DNA from: Alphaproteobacteria bacterium
GTDB taxonomy: Bacteria > Pseudomonadota > Alphaproteobacteria > Elsterales > Elsteraceae
NCBI GenBank assembly: GCA_004292755.1
Contig: RDXE01000024.1
Span: 62,001-126,000 of the forward strand
Length of the DNA stretch: 64,000 bases
Direction of reading: 5' to 3'
Shown: one piece after another, positions 8,382 through 16,795 of the stretch
How positions within the stretch are numbered: position 1 is the stretch's first letter
How the letters are laid out: every line of letters starts with the position of its first letter
The notes under the pieces: generated by a model
What the model was told of the DNA's origin: nothing
Databases searched by the model: none
The model's input: only the letters and a program-made list of their open reading frames with translations
Program-made: the position numbers and the translations under genes

Positions 8382-10718
8382 ATGGGGCAATTTGGAGTGG
8401 GCCAGCCGCTGGCTCGGCTGGAAGATCAGCGTCTGTTAACGGGCGCTGGGTGCTATACAGACGACATCACGCTGCCCGGCATGCTGTATGGTGTGGTCCT
8501 GCGTGCGCCCCATGCGCATGCTGAGATCGTTGGCATCGACACCAGCGGCGCGTTGGCGACGCCGGGCTGTGTTGCCGTCCTGACTGGTCAGGACGCGGAC
8601 GTCCGGGCGATTGGCTCGCTGCCATGTCTGGTGTCCTTGACCAACCGCGACGGCTCCACGATGGCGATGCCGCCGCGCCCGGTCCTGGCGGACGGTGTGG
8701 TGCGCCATGTTGGCGACGCGGTCGCCTTTGTTGTTGCCGAAACGCTGGAGGCGGCCCGTCTGGCATCGGAATCGGTGGATGTGGAGTATCGCGACCGGCC
8801 AGCCGTGGCGGAGGCGTCAGCAGCACTGGCTGCCGGCGCGCCCCTGGTGTGGGCTGATGTGCCGCGCAATCTGTGCTTTGACTGGCAGAAGGGTGATCCC
8901 GCCAAAACCGATGCGGCCCTGGCGAGTGCGGCCCATCAAGTGACCGTCACGCTGGTCAACAATCGGCTGATCAGCAATGCGATGGAACCGCGTGGCGCCA
9001 TTGGGGAATGGGACGGTAACCGCTTCACCCTCACGACCTCCTCTCAAGGCAGTCAGACCTTGCGCGACAGTTTCGGGCGGATGTTCGGCTGCGGGGCGGA
9101 GGGGATTCGCGTGGTCACCCCCGATGTCGGCGGTGGCTTCGGCACCAAGATTTTCCCCTATCCCGAACAGGCCCTGGTGCTCCTGGCAGCCAAGCGGTTC
9201 GGTCGTCCCGTCAAGTGGCGGGGCGAGCGTATCGACAGTTTCCTGGCCGATGCCCATGGGCGCGACAACGTGACCACGGCCACTGCAGCCGTGGAGCCCG
9301 ACGGCCGCATCACGGCGCTGAAGGTAGAGACGGTCGCCAATCTCGGCGCCTATTTGTCGATGTACGCCCCGTATATCCCGACCGGCGGCACGTCGATGCT
9401 GACAGGGGTGTATGACATTCCCGTCGCCTCGGTGCATGTCCAAGGGGTGTTCACCCACACAGTGCCGATTGATGCCTATCGCGGCGCCGGTCGCCCTGAG
9501 GCAGCCTATGTGATCGAGCGGGTGCTTGATGCGGTGGCCGATGCCCTGTCGATGGCACCAGCCGATGTGCGTCGCCGCAACTTCATCCGCCCGGAGCAGA
9601 TGCCCTACACCACGGCACTGGGCCAGACCTACGACAGTGGCGAGTTCCAGCGCACCTTGGACGACGCGCTGATGGCGGCCGATGCAGCGGGCTTTCCGGT
9701 CCGCCGTGCGGCCGCAGCAGCCCGCGGTCGTCTGCGGGGTTTGGGGCATGCGAGCTACATTGAGGTGTGCGGCGGCGGCGGTCCTGAATGGGCCACCGTG
9801 AAAGTGCAACCAGACGGCATTGTCTGGATCGGGGCGGGCAGTCAAACCAATGGCCAGGGGCACCACACGGCCTATGCCCAGATTCTAGCCGAAGTGCTGG
9901 GGATCGACCCCGCCATCGTGACCTTCCACCAAGGCGACACTGATATTCTGCCCAAGGGGTCGGGCACGGGTGGCTCGCGCTCCATCCCGGTTGGTGGAGC
10001 AGCGGTGCGCCAGGGCGGCCAGACGATCCTGGCGAAAGCCAAGCGCTTGGCTGCCCACTATCTGGAAGCAGCCGAGGTGGATATCGAGGTGGACGGTACC
10101 AGCTTTGCTGTTACCGGGACCGACCGGCGCTTGTCGCTGTTCGAAATCGCCCAGCGCGCCACCGACGCCCCCCCGGCCGGGGAGGCACCAGGGCTGGAGA
10201 CGTCGGAAACCTACAAGCCCGCGGCCTCCACCTATCCCAACGGGACCCATGTGTGCGAGGTGGAGATCGACCGCGACACAGGCCAGGTGCGGATTGTCGG
10301 CTACTGGGTGGTGGACGACTTCGGCACAGTGATCAATCCGTTGATGCTGGCCGGGCAGGTGCATGGCGGCATTGCCCAAGGCGTTGGTCAGGCCCTGCTG
10401 GAGGCCTGCGTCTATGACGAGACTGGACAGATCCTAACCGGCTCGTTCATGGACTACTGCATGCCGCGCGCCGATGACCTGCCGCAGATCGCCTTCTCGA
10501 CCCACAGCGTGCCCTGCACCACCAATCCCTTGGGTGTGAAAGGGGCAGGGGAGGCTGGGGCAATTGGGGCTCCGCCCGCCGTGGTGAATGCTGTGCTGGA
10601 TGCGCTGAAGCCCTTTGGCGTGCACAGCATTGACATGCCAGTGACGGCCGAGAAGGTGTGGCGCCTGCTCCACACAGCGTCAGGGTCCGGTTCGGCCCCG
10701 CGGTTGGCGGCTGAATAG
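8382..10718 (+). CDS. Xanthine dehydrogenase/CO dehydrogenase-family molybdenum-binding large subunit
   Basis: A molybdopterin-binding catalytic subunit of 778 residues. The N-terminal domain (LARLEDQRLLTGAGCYTDD, RAPHAHAEI) and the molybdenum cofactor motifs (GGGFGTKIFPYPEQALV, then AYRGAGRPEA, then GAGSQTNGQGHHTAYAQI, and GVKGAGEAG near the end) are all present. AYRGAGRPEA rather than the AYXCSFR loop argues against a true carbon monoxide dehydrogenase; an aldehyde, nicotinate or other heterocycle hydroxylase is more likely. The ATG at 8382 is preceded by GGGGGA with a six-base spacer; an upstream ATG at 8364 lacks one. No small iron-sulfur or FAD subunit gene lies nearby, so partners must be encoded elsewhere. 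The cysQ-like gene follows immediately. Confidence 0.88.
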   Translation: MGQFGVGQPLARLEDQRLLTGAGCYTDDITLPGMLYGVVLRAPHAHAEIVGIDTSGALATPGCVAVLTGQDADVRAIGSLPCLVSLTNRDGSTMAMPPRPVLADGVVRHVGDAVAFVVAETLEAARLASESVDVEYRDRPAVAEASAALAAGAPLVWADVPRNLCFDWQKGDPAKTDAALASAAHQVTVTLVNNRLISNAMEPRGAIGEWDGNRFTLTTSSQGSQTLRDSFGRMFGCGAEGIRVVTPDVGGGFGTKIFPYPEQALVLLAAKRFGRPVKWRGERIDSFLADAHGRDNVTTATAAVEPDGRITALKVETVANLGAYLSMYAPYIPTGGTSMLTGVYDIPVASVHVQGVFTHTVPIDAYRGAGRPEAAYVIERVLDAVADALSMAPADVRRRNFIRPEQMPYTTALGQTYDSGEFQRTLDDALMAADAAGFPVRRAAAAARGRLRGLGHASYIEVCGGGGPEWATVKVQPDGIVWIGAGSQTNGQGHHTAYAQILAEVLGIDPAIVTFHQGDTDILPKGSGTGGSRSIPVGGAAVRQGGQTILAKAKRLAAHYLEAAEVDIEVDGTSFAVTGTDRRLSLFEIAQRATDAPPAGEAPGLETSETYKPAASTYPNGTHVCEVEIDRDTGQVRIVGYWVVDDFGTVINPLMLAGQVHGGIAQGVGQALLEACVYDETGQILTGSFMDYCMPRADDLPQIAFSTHSVPCTTNPLGVKGAGEAGAIGAPPAVVNAVLDALKPFGVHSIDMPVTAEKVWRLLHTASGSGSAPRLAAE

Positions 10719-11501
10719 GTGTCGCTGATCACTCACCCCTTGGTCGCGGGTCTGGTCTCCGCAGCGCAAGCTGCTGGACAGGCGATCTTGCCGTATTTCC
10801 GGGCGGGTGAGGAAATCGCTGCCGATGCCAAGTCCGACGGCAGCCCTGTGACGGACGCGGACCGCGCGGCGGAGGCAGTGATCATCGCTGCCCTCGCCGT
10901 GCTAGACCCGGCCACGCCGGTCGTCGCTGAGGAGGCGATGTCAGCCGGTGGCGCACCAGCTCGCGTGGGTCGGCGCTTCTGGTGCGTCGACCCGCTCGAT
11001 GGCACCCGCCAGTTCGTGGCTGGTCTGCCCGACTTTGCTGTGTGCATCGGCTTGGTGGAGGATGAGTACCCGGTGCTGGGTGTGTTGCACCTGCCCGCCG
11101 ATGGGCGTGTGGTGGTTGGTGGGGCTGGCGAGGTGTGGCAGATGGCGCCCGACCTCCGTCGCCTCACTCCGCGCCCATGGCCAGTGGCGCCGGTGGCGGT
11201 GGGCAGCCGCTCTGCTAGACCCGGCAGCCGGACCGCCCGCTGGCTGGCGGAGCGCGGCATCGCTGACCTGCGCGGCATGGGTTCCGCCTGGAAGTTTGCC
11301 GAGCTCGCCAGTGGTGCGGCTGACATCTACTACCGTCCCGGCGAGACCAGCGAGTGGGACACCGCAGCCGGTCAAGCCGTGCTGGAAGCCGTTGGAGGCC
11401 GCGTGGTTGATTTGTCTGGCGCCCGCTTGCGCTATGGCAAAGAAGGCTTCCGCAACACGGGCTTCCTTGCCTGCACGGGCGATGCGCCGATCACCCTCTA
11501 G
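10719..11501 (+). CDS. cysQ: 3'(2'),5'-bisphosphate nucleotidase CysQ-like
   Basis: An inositol-monophosphatase-superfamily enzyme of 260 residues, best matching CysQ, which removes the 3' phosphate from PAP/PAPS in sulfate assimilation. Metal-binding motifs are in order: GSPVTDADRAAE, the glutamate pair in VVAEEA, WCVDPLDGTRQF, and the distal ETSEWDTAAGQAVLEAVGG. The GTG start directly abuts the stop of the molybdenum hydroxylase gene, so translation is probably coupled. The pairing with a hydroxylase has no obvious biochemical logic. An inositol monophosphatase with another substrate cannot be excluded. Confidence 0.82.
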   Translation: MSLITHPLVAGLVSAAQAAGQAILPYFRAGEEIAADAKSDGSPVTDADRAAEAVIIAALAVLDPATPVVAEEAMSAGGAPARVGRRFWCVDPLDGTRQFVAGLPDFAVCIGLVEDEYPVLGVLHLPADGRVVVGGAGEVWQMAPDLRRLTPRPWPVAPVAVGSRSARPGSRTARWLAERGIADLRGMGSAWKFAELASGAADIYYRPGETSEWDTAAGQAVLEAVGGRVVDLSGARLRYGKEGFRNTGFLACTGDAPITL

Positions 11502-11661
11502 GCAATCAGCCCGACAGCGAGCACCATTGATGTTTGAAGCAAGCAGCCGCGGAAGCTGCTCGATCCCATCCGTTGACCGCAGCCATGACGGCGGGACGGC
11601 GTCCTCAGCCCTCTCAGACTGATGGATGTGACCCGCTCCGGCGACACCAGCGACTGGCAAA

Positions 11662-11699
11662 CGCCTCCAGCCCTGCCGCTCGCGACAGGGCTGGAGGCG
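11662..11699 (-). terminator. Hairpin after rne (convergent with cysQ)
   Basis: A perfect 14-bp inverted repeat (cgcctccagccctg / cagggctggaggcg) with a ten-base loop lies 11 bases beyond the rne stop codon. On the minus strand it is followed by TTTGCC, a weak U tract, so it most likely terminates rne. It also lies in the path of readthrough from cysQ. Confidence 0.6.
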
Positions 11700-11709
11700 G
11701 TGCTGCGGA

Positions 11710-14514
11710 CTACGAGCGCTTGCTCCACCAGCCGCCGCGGCGGCGTTCGGGGGCAGGGGCGACGTCGTCGACGGACTGCACCTGGATCGGGGCGGAGGAG
11801 ATGTATCGCTCCGATGGCGCAGCGTCGTTGGCAGGAGCGTCCTCGGCAGGACCGTCAGTCGGCACCGGCGTGACCGGCTCCGGTGGGGCTGCCTCTCGTT
11901 GGGGCGGCTCTGGCGGCTCGGGCGCGACCTCGGCGAGGGGGGCCGACTCGACAACTGGCGCCAGGTCTTCCGGTGGCGCTGCCACGGGTAGGTCTTCTGG
12001 CACAGCGTCCGCTGCCACAGCCTCCACCACAGGAGCCTCGACGGTGGCTTTCTTGCGCCGGGATGGACGCTTCGGCTTGGCCGCCGCGGCTTCGATCACT
12101 GGGTCGGGGTTCGGTTCCACCAACGCGTCTGGCGCGGGGGCAGGGGCCTCGACTTCGGCCTTCTTGCGTCGGGTGCGCTTCGGCTTGGCGGGTGGGGCCT
12201 CAGCCACTGCGGCGTCGAGGGCAACCACTTCGGACGCGACGACCTCAGGGGCCGGGACGTATTCGCTAACCTCTGGCTGTGGCGCGGGCAGAGCGTCAGG
12301 GACCGGCGCGTTATCGCTGGCTTCGGCAAGCGGATCAGCGGTTGGCTCGTCCGCGCGGGCGTCGTCGGTGCCAGCGGCCTCAGCACCACCGTCCTCAAAG
12401 CCTGCGTCGTCCGCACCGGCGTCTTGGCGTCGATTGCGACCACCACGGCGCCCGCGGCGACGGCGACGGCGGCCACCGCCTTCGTCATCACCTGCGGCGG
12501 AGCGGGTCTGGCTCGCCTCCTCGCCCTCGGCGGGAGCGTCGCTCTCCTCGCTGTCGTCGCGGCTGTCTTGCTCGCGCTCGTCCTGACCGAATTCGCCCTC
12601 CGCGCGATCATCATCGTCGCGAGCGTCGAACTCGCCGCCGTCCTCATCGTTGCCAACGGCGCCGTCGCTCTGGGCATCGCCCTGGCTGTCGCTCGGGCCA
12701 TCACCGCGCCGCTTGCGCCGACGGCGCCGCCGCTTGCGTCGGTTGCCGTCATCCTCGCCCTCCTCAGCGCGGGCGTCGCTGCGCCCCTCAGCGCTGCGGT
12801 CGCGGGGAGCTTCGCGCTCAGCGACCTCCTCGCTGACCACGGGCTCATCCACCTCGTCGACATCATCCGGCAGGGCGATGGGGATGGAGCGGGCTTGCAC
12901 TGGCACAGCCTCGCCCGGCTCACGCAGGCGCAGGCGTTCAATCCGGTGGTCTGGCGCGATCAGGCTGTCGTCGGTTTCCAGCAACACCCGAATGGCGTAG
13001 CGGGTTTCCAGATCAATCAGCATGGTGCGCTTCTGGTTCAGGATGTATAGCGCCACGCGGGTTGGCACGGTCACTTGGAACTCGGCTGCCTTGCCCCTGA
13101 TCGCTTCTTCTTCGATAGCGCGCAGCATGTGCAGCGCAGTCGACTCCGTCGAGCGGACATAGCCCGTGCCGGCGCAGTGGGGGCAGCGCTCGGTGGTCAG
13201 TTCCAGCACCGAGGGGCGCAAGCGCTGGCGCGACAGCTCCAACAGGCCAAACGCCGAGATCTTGCCGATCTGGATGCGCGCCCGGTCGCTCTTCATCGCG
13301 TCCTTCAGGCGCTTTTCAACCGAGTGATTGTTGCGCGTGTCCTCCATATCAATGAAGTCGACGACAATCAGACCCGCCAGGTCGCGCAGGCGCACTTGGC
13401 GGGCGATTTCTTCGGCTGCTTCCAGATTCGTCTTATAGGCGGTTTCTTCGATGTGCCGCTCGCGGGTGGACTTGCCAGAGTTCACATCGATGGCAACCAA
13501 CGCCTCGGTCGGGTTGATCACAATGTAGCCACCCGAGCGCAATTGCACGACCGGGGAGTGGATGGCATCCAGCTGCTCTTCCACCTGGAAGCGGTGGAAC
13601 ATCGGCATGGCCGTGTCTTTGTAGGGCTGCACCCGCTTGGCATGCGAGGGCATGATGGTGCGCATCAGGGATTTGGCGGTTTTGTACCCTTCCTCCCCAT
13701 CCACCAGCACCTCTTCGATCTCGCGGCTGTATTGGTCGCGGATCGCGCGGGTGATCAGGTTGCCCTCCTCATGAATGAGGGCCGGTGCCACCGACGACAG
13801 GGTGCGCTCGCGAATCTCGCTCCACAACCGGATCAGGTATTCGTAGTCGCGTTTGATTTCGGTCTTCGGTCGATCCAGCCCTGCGGTGCGCACGATCACC
13901 GCCATACCGTCCGGCAGCTCCAGCTCATCCAATATGGATTTCAAGCGCTTACGGTCTGTTGCTGACGTAATCTTGCGACTAACGCCGCCACCCCGCGGGG
14001 TGTTTGGCATCAGCACGCAATAGCGCCCGGCGAGGGAGAGGAAGGTGGTCAGCGCGGCACCCTTGGTGCCACGCTCTTCCTTCACCACCTGCACCAGCAT
14101 GATCTGGCGGCGATGGATCACTTCCTGGATTTTGTAGTTCCGGCTGTGGGTGCGCCGACGGGGCCGCACCTCCTCCAGATCATCGCCGCCGAGGGTTTCA
14201 ACCCCATCGTCGCTCTCTTCATCGCGGTGGGCGGCGGCTTCGGCCAGCAACGCCTCGCGATCAGCGATTGGGATGCGGTAATAGTCCGGGTGGATTTCGC
14301 CGAAGGCCAGGAACCCGTGGCGGTTACCGCCATATTCCACAAAACAGGCCTGCAGCGATGGCTCCACCCGCGTGACTTTCGCGAGGTAGATATTGCCCTT
14401 CAGCTGCTTTTTGGACTGGTACTCGTGGTCGAATTCTTCAAGGCGATTACCGGAGAGAACGACGACCCGGGTCTCCTCCGGGTGGGTCGCATCGATGAGC
14501 ATACGCTTGGTCAT
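11710..14514 (-). CDS. rne: Ribonuclease E
   Basis: Essential endoribonuclease and degradosome scaffold, about 934 residues. The S1 RNA-binding domain (about 36-78) is interrupted by an acidic insert at 87-123, as in other alphaproteobacteria. Catalytic metal ligands are Asp 343 in AIDVNSG and Asp 386 in VVDFIDM. The zinc-link CPHCAGTG starts near 444. The C-terminal ~370 residues are low-complexity: arginine-rich RNA-binding blocks (RRKRRRRRRKRRGD, GGGRRRRRRGRRGGRNRR), acidic stretches, then Pro/Ala-rich sequence with repeated KPKR motifs. The protein ends in RRRGGWWSKRS; a terminal GWW is the PNPase contact described for Caulobacter RNase E. ATG 14514 is chosen because MLIDATHPEETRV is the usual N-terminus and GGAG precedes it; in-frame upstream starts are ignored. 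Confidence 0.95.
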   Translation of the reverse strand: MTKRMLIDATHPEETRVVVLSGNRLEEFDHEYQSKKQLKGNIYLAKVTRVEPSLQACFVEYGGNRHGFLAFGEIHPDYYRIPIADREALLAEAAAHRDEESDDGVETLGGDDLEEVRPRRRTHSRNYKIQEVIHRRQIMLVQVVKEERGTKGAALTTFLSLAGRYCVLMPNTPRGGGVSRKITSATDRKRLKSILDELELPDGMAVIVRTAGLDRPKTEIKRDYEYLIRLWSEIRERTLSSVAPALIHEEGNLITRAIRDQYSREIEEVLVDGEEGYKTAKSLMRTIMPSHAKRVQPYKDTAMPMFHRFQVEEQLDAIHSPVVQLRSGGYIVINPTEALVAIDVNSGKSTRERHIEETAYKTNLEAAEEIARQVRLRDLAGLIVVDFIDMEDTRNNHSVEKRLKDAMKSDRARIQIGKISAFGLLELSRQRLRPSVLELTTERCPHCAGTGYVRSTESTALHMLRAIEEEAIRGKAAEFQVTVPTRVALYILNQKRTMLIDLETRYAIRVLLETDDSLIAPDHRIERLRLREPGEAVPVQARSIPIALPDDVDEVDEPVVSEEVAEREAPRDRSAEGRSDARAEEGEDDGNRRKRRRRRRKRRGDGPSDSQGDAQSDGAVGNDEDGGEFDARDDDDRAEGEFGQDEREQDSRDDSEESDAPAEGEEASQTRSAAGDDEGGGRRRRRRGRRGGRNRRQDAGADDAGFEDGGAEAAGTDDARADEPTADPLAEASDNAPVPDALPAPQPEVSEYVPAPEVVASEVVALDAAVAEAPPAKPKRTRRKKAEVEAPAPAPDALVEPNPDPVIEAAAAKPKRPSRRKKATVEAPVVEAVAADAVPEDLPVAAPPEDLAPVVESAPLAEVAPEPPEPPQREAAPPEPVTPVPTDGPAEDAPANDAAPSERYISSAPIQVQSVDDVAPAPERRRGGWWSKRS

Positions 14515-15175
14515 GGAACGGCATCTCCGCCCTCTGCGGGGCGCCGACATGGCCAGCGCGCCCACGGGGCATGATCGAAAGAGCGCCGGCGAGGACGCCG
14601 CGCACAGACGGAGGGGACGAGACGGGGTGCCGCGCTGTCGTCATCTGGTCCCGTGCTGACCTGCCAGCGCCGCGCCACTGCCGTTGGCCGCGGCAACAAC
14701 CGCGGACCACGAGCTTGGCGGGGAGAACTGGCAGAAACCGGGCCATCGTGATCGCTGGCAACTCCCAAAGCCGGTGGCAGGGCCATCGGCGGGTAGGATA
14801 CGCAGCCATTGGCAAGCCGTTGGCTGGTAAAACTGTCAACCATCGGCAGGCCGATGGCAGGTGGTTGGGGCCCATGGCTGGACGCCCGGCCGCAGCTTCA
14901 TGGTGCGGTCAAACCCGACCGGCACCCACGTTGCCATGGCGAATGTTGTGATCATACAGACCACCCCCCCTCCTAGCCAGCAGTTTCCCAGCGGCTGGAC
15001 GGAGGGATCGAACCGCCTCAAGCAGCGCGGGGCAGGGGGCATTAATCGATAAAAAACATGCTTTTAGACGGGTATCTTAATTTTGTGCTTGAGCATTGCG
15101 AATCGCCCTGGCATGGTTTGTCCAACGGAACGGCATGGAGCCGAACCAAGGGGAGATGAGGGGAGGCATCAGGCT
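14515..15175. other. Long divergent leader region between rne and the amidase gene
   Basis: A non-coding stretch of 660 bases. The half next to rne is GC-rich and holds a three-unit tandem repeat (14770-14872) that would lie in the 5' leader of rne mRNA. The part at 15040-15105 is AT-rich (for example cgataaaaaacatgctttta) and is the likely promoter zone of the amidase gene. Long structured leaders are known for rne of E. coli, where RNase E controls its own mRNA; the same role here is an inference. No coding or tRNA gene is visible. Confidence 0.5.
14770..14872 (-). repeat. Three-unit 34-35 bp imperfect tandem repeat in the rne leader
   Basis: Each unit holds two nonamers of the form GCC(A/G)NYGGC-like separated by two or three bases, followed by NGGT. 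The nonamers start at 14770/14782, 14805/14816 and 14839/14850, so units are spaced 35 and 34 bases. In unit 3 the pair forms a perfect CCATCGGC-AG-GCCGATGG palindrome, and units 1 and 2 form imperfect hairpins. The repeat lies about 256-358 bases upstream of the rne ATG. Confidence 0.55.
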
Positions 15176-16669
15176 ATGGCCGCCCGCGCCACCATCGGGG
15201 CTCTCGTCAGAGTGGTGTGGATGTCGGTGCTGATCGCACCGTTCGTCGCACCGCCTGTCGCAGCGCAGCAGGTGTTGGCAACTGCGGTGACGGTAAGCGG
15301 CGAGCGGACACGACTGATCGCCCGGCTGAGCCAGCCGGTGGAGGAAGTGGTGCGCGCCGACGGCCGCGACGGCCTGATCATCGACTTGCCCGGTGCACGG
15401 TGGCGGTCATCCCCACCAACACCGCGGGGACTGATCGAGCGGGTGCGCGTGGAGGCTGGACGCTCGTCTGGCACCCGGCTGACCGTGGCGCTGGACAAAC
15501 CAGCCCAAGTGGTCAGCACCCATTGGCAGAAGGTTCCCGGCAGCTCGGCTGTCCGCCTGATCGTGGAGTTGGCGCCTGCCCCGGCAGAGCGTCGCGAGAC
15601 ATCCCCATCGACCGCCCGTGCGTCCAATGGGCGTACGGAAGCCGAGACACCGCCGCGGGCACACCGTGCCGCGGCGCCCCAGATACCGGCGGCGACGTCA
15701 CCACCGTCGCCACACCAGGCTGCGAGTCCTCCGCTCGCCGCCGCGTCGCCGCCGGTACCCCTGTTGCGTGGTCCAGAGCCAGCCACGCAACGCCTCCCGG
15801 CGGCGTCGGTCTCACCACCGTCGCCACACTGGGCGGTCGGTCCTCCGCCGACCGCGCCGACGCCGCCGGTCATGGCTCCATCCCCCGCTCAACGCCCGCA
15901 GCGTGCTGGACGCGAAGTTGTGGTCGCCATCCCGGCCGCTGCCCCCCGGCCCCCGCCGCGTGACAATCGGCTGGTGATCGCCCTTGATGCAGGGCATGGC
16001 GGGGTTGACCCCGGCGCGATCAGTGCCGTCACTGGCGTCTACGAGAAAACCATCACCCTAGCCGTTGCCCGCGATGTCCGTCGCGAGTTGGAGGCGTCGG
16101 GTCGCTTTCGCGTGGTGATGACCCGTGACAGTGACGTGTTCATCCGCCTGCGCGACCGGGTGCAGATTGCCCGGACAGCTGGCGCTGACTTGTTTGTTTC
16201 CATCCACGCTGACAGCCTGCAGGGCGATCAGAGGGTGTCTGGCCTGTCCGTCTACACGCTGTCGGAACAAGCCTCCGACCGTGAGGCGGAAGCCTTGGCC
16301 CAGCGCGAGAACCGCGTGGACAGCATTGGTGGCGCGGACTTGCGCGGAGCAGGGGACGAGGTGCTGTCAATCCTGATCGATCTGGCACAGCGGGAGACGC
16401 AAAACGCCTCGGCACGGTTTGCCCAGACCCTGGTGCGGCAGATGCGCGCGGCTGACATCCCCACCCTGCCGCAGCCGCACCGGTTTGCCGGCTTGGCGGT
16501 GCTGACCGCGCCGGATGTGCCCTCTGTGCTCGTGGAACTTGGCTATCTGTCCAACCGGGATGATGCGCGCAGGCTTGCCAATCCTGAACAGCGCCAGCGG
16601 CTGGCCCGCGGCATCGCCAGTTCGATTGAGCGGTTTTTCGACCCCACCACGGCGGTTGCCCGCCGATAA
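15176..16669 (+). CDS. amiC: N-acetylmuramoyl-L-alanine amidase (AmiC type) with AMIN domain
   Basis: A periplasmic peptidoglycan amidase of 497 residues, used in daughter-cell separation. It has an N-terminal signal peptide (VRVVWMSVLIAPFVAPPVAAQQ), an AMIN septal-targeting domain at about 30-130, a Pro/Ala-rich linker of about 130 residues, and a C-terminal Amidase_3 domain. The zinc and catalytic motifs are DAGHGGVDPG, EKTITLAVARDV, FVSIHADS and the glutamate of VLVELGYLSN. The linker contains two related ~20-residue units, SPPSPHQAASPPLAAASPPV and SPPSPHWAVGPPPTAPTPPV. The ATG at 15176 follows GGGGAGG with a nine-base spacer; the longer in-frame ATG at 15083 would bury the signal peptide. 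PBP1A follows on the same strand. Confidence 0.9.
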   Translation: MAARATIGALVRVVWMSVLIAPFVAPPVAAQQVLATAVTVSGERTRLIARLSQPVEEVVRADGRDGLIIDLPGARWRSSPPTPRGLIERVRVEAGRSSGTRLTVALDKPAQVVSTHWQKVPGSSAVRLIVELAPAPAERRETSPSTARASNGRTEAETPPRAHRAAAPQIPAATSPPSPHQAASPPLAAASPPVPLLRGPEPATQRLPAASVSPPSPHWAVGPPPTAPTPPVMAPSPAQRPQRAGREVVVAIPAAAPRPPPRDNRLVIALDAGHGGVDPGAISAVTGVYEKTITLAVARDVRRELEASGRFRVVMTRDSDVFIRLRDRVQIARTAGADLFVSIHADSLQGDQRVSGLSVYTLSEQASDREAEALAQRENRVDSIGGADLRGAGDEVLSILIDLAQRETQNASARFAQTLVRQMRAADIPTLPQPHRFAGLAVLTAPDVPSVLVELGYLSNRDDARRLANPEQRQRLARGIASSIERFFDPTTAVARR

Positions 16670-16795
16670 CGCGCCGCCGCTGCTGCCATACCGCTGCCAC
16701 CTCGGTCGTGGACGCTCTGCCGTCGAGCGGATAGTGTGCCCGCGATGGTGGCCTGCCACAGTGGGCGGGTCGACCCAGCAAAGGTTGATGGCGTG

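Noticed and set aside
12279-13050. Long plus-strand open frames opposite the rne 3' half (185, 208 and 350 residues)
   Set aside because: They mirror the low-complexity Arg/Glu/Ala-rich RNase E tail on the other strand; their peptides are Arg/Ala/Ser repeats with no ribosome site or family resemblance.
15655-15880. Nucleotide repeats in the amidase linker as a repeat or CRISPR-like element
   Set aside because: They are explained by a Pro/Ser/Ala-rich repeated linker within a coding gene; there is no spacer-repeat structure.
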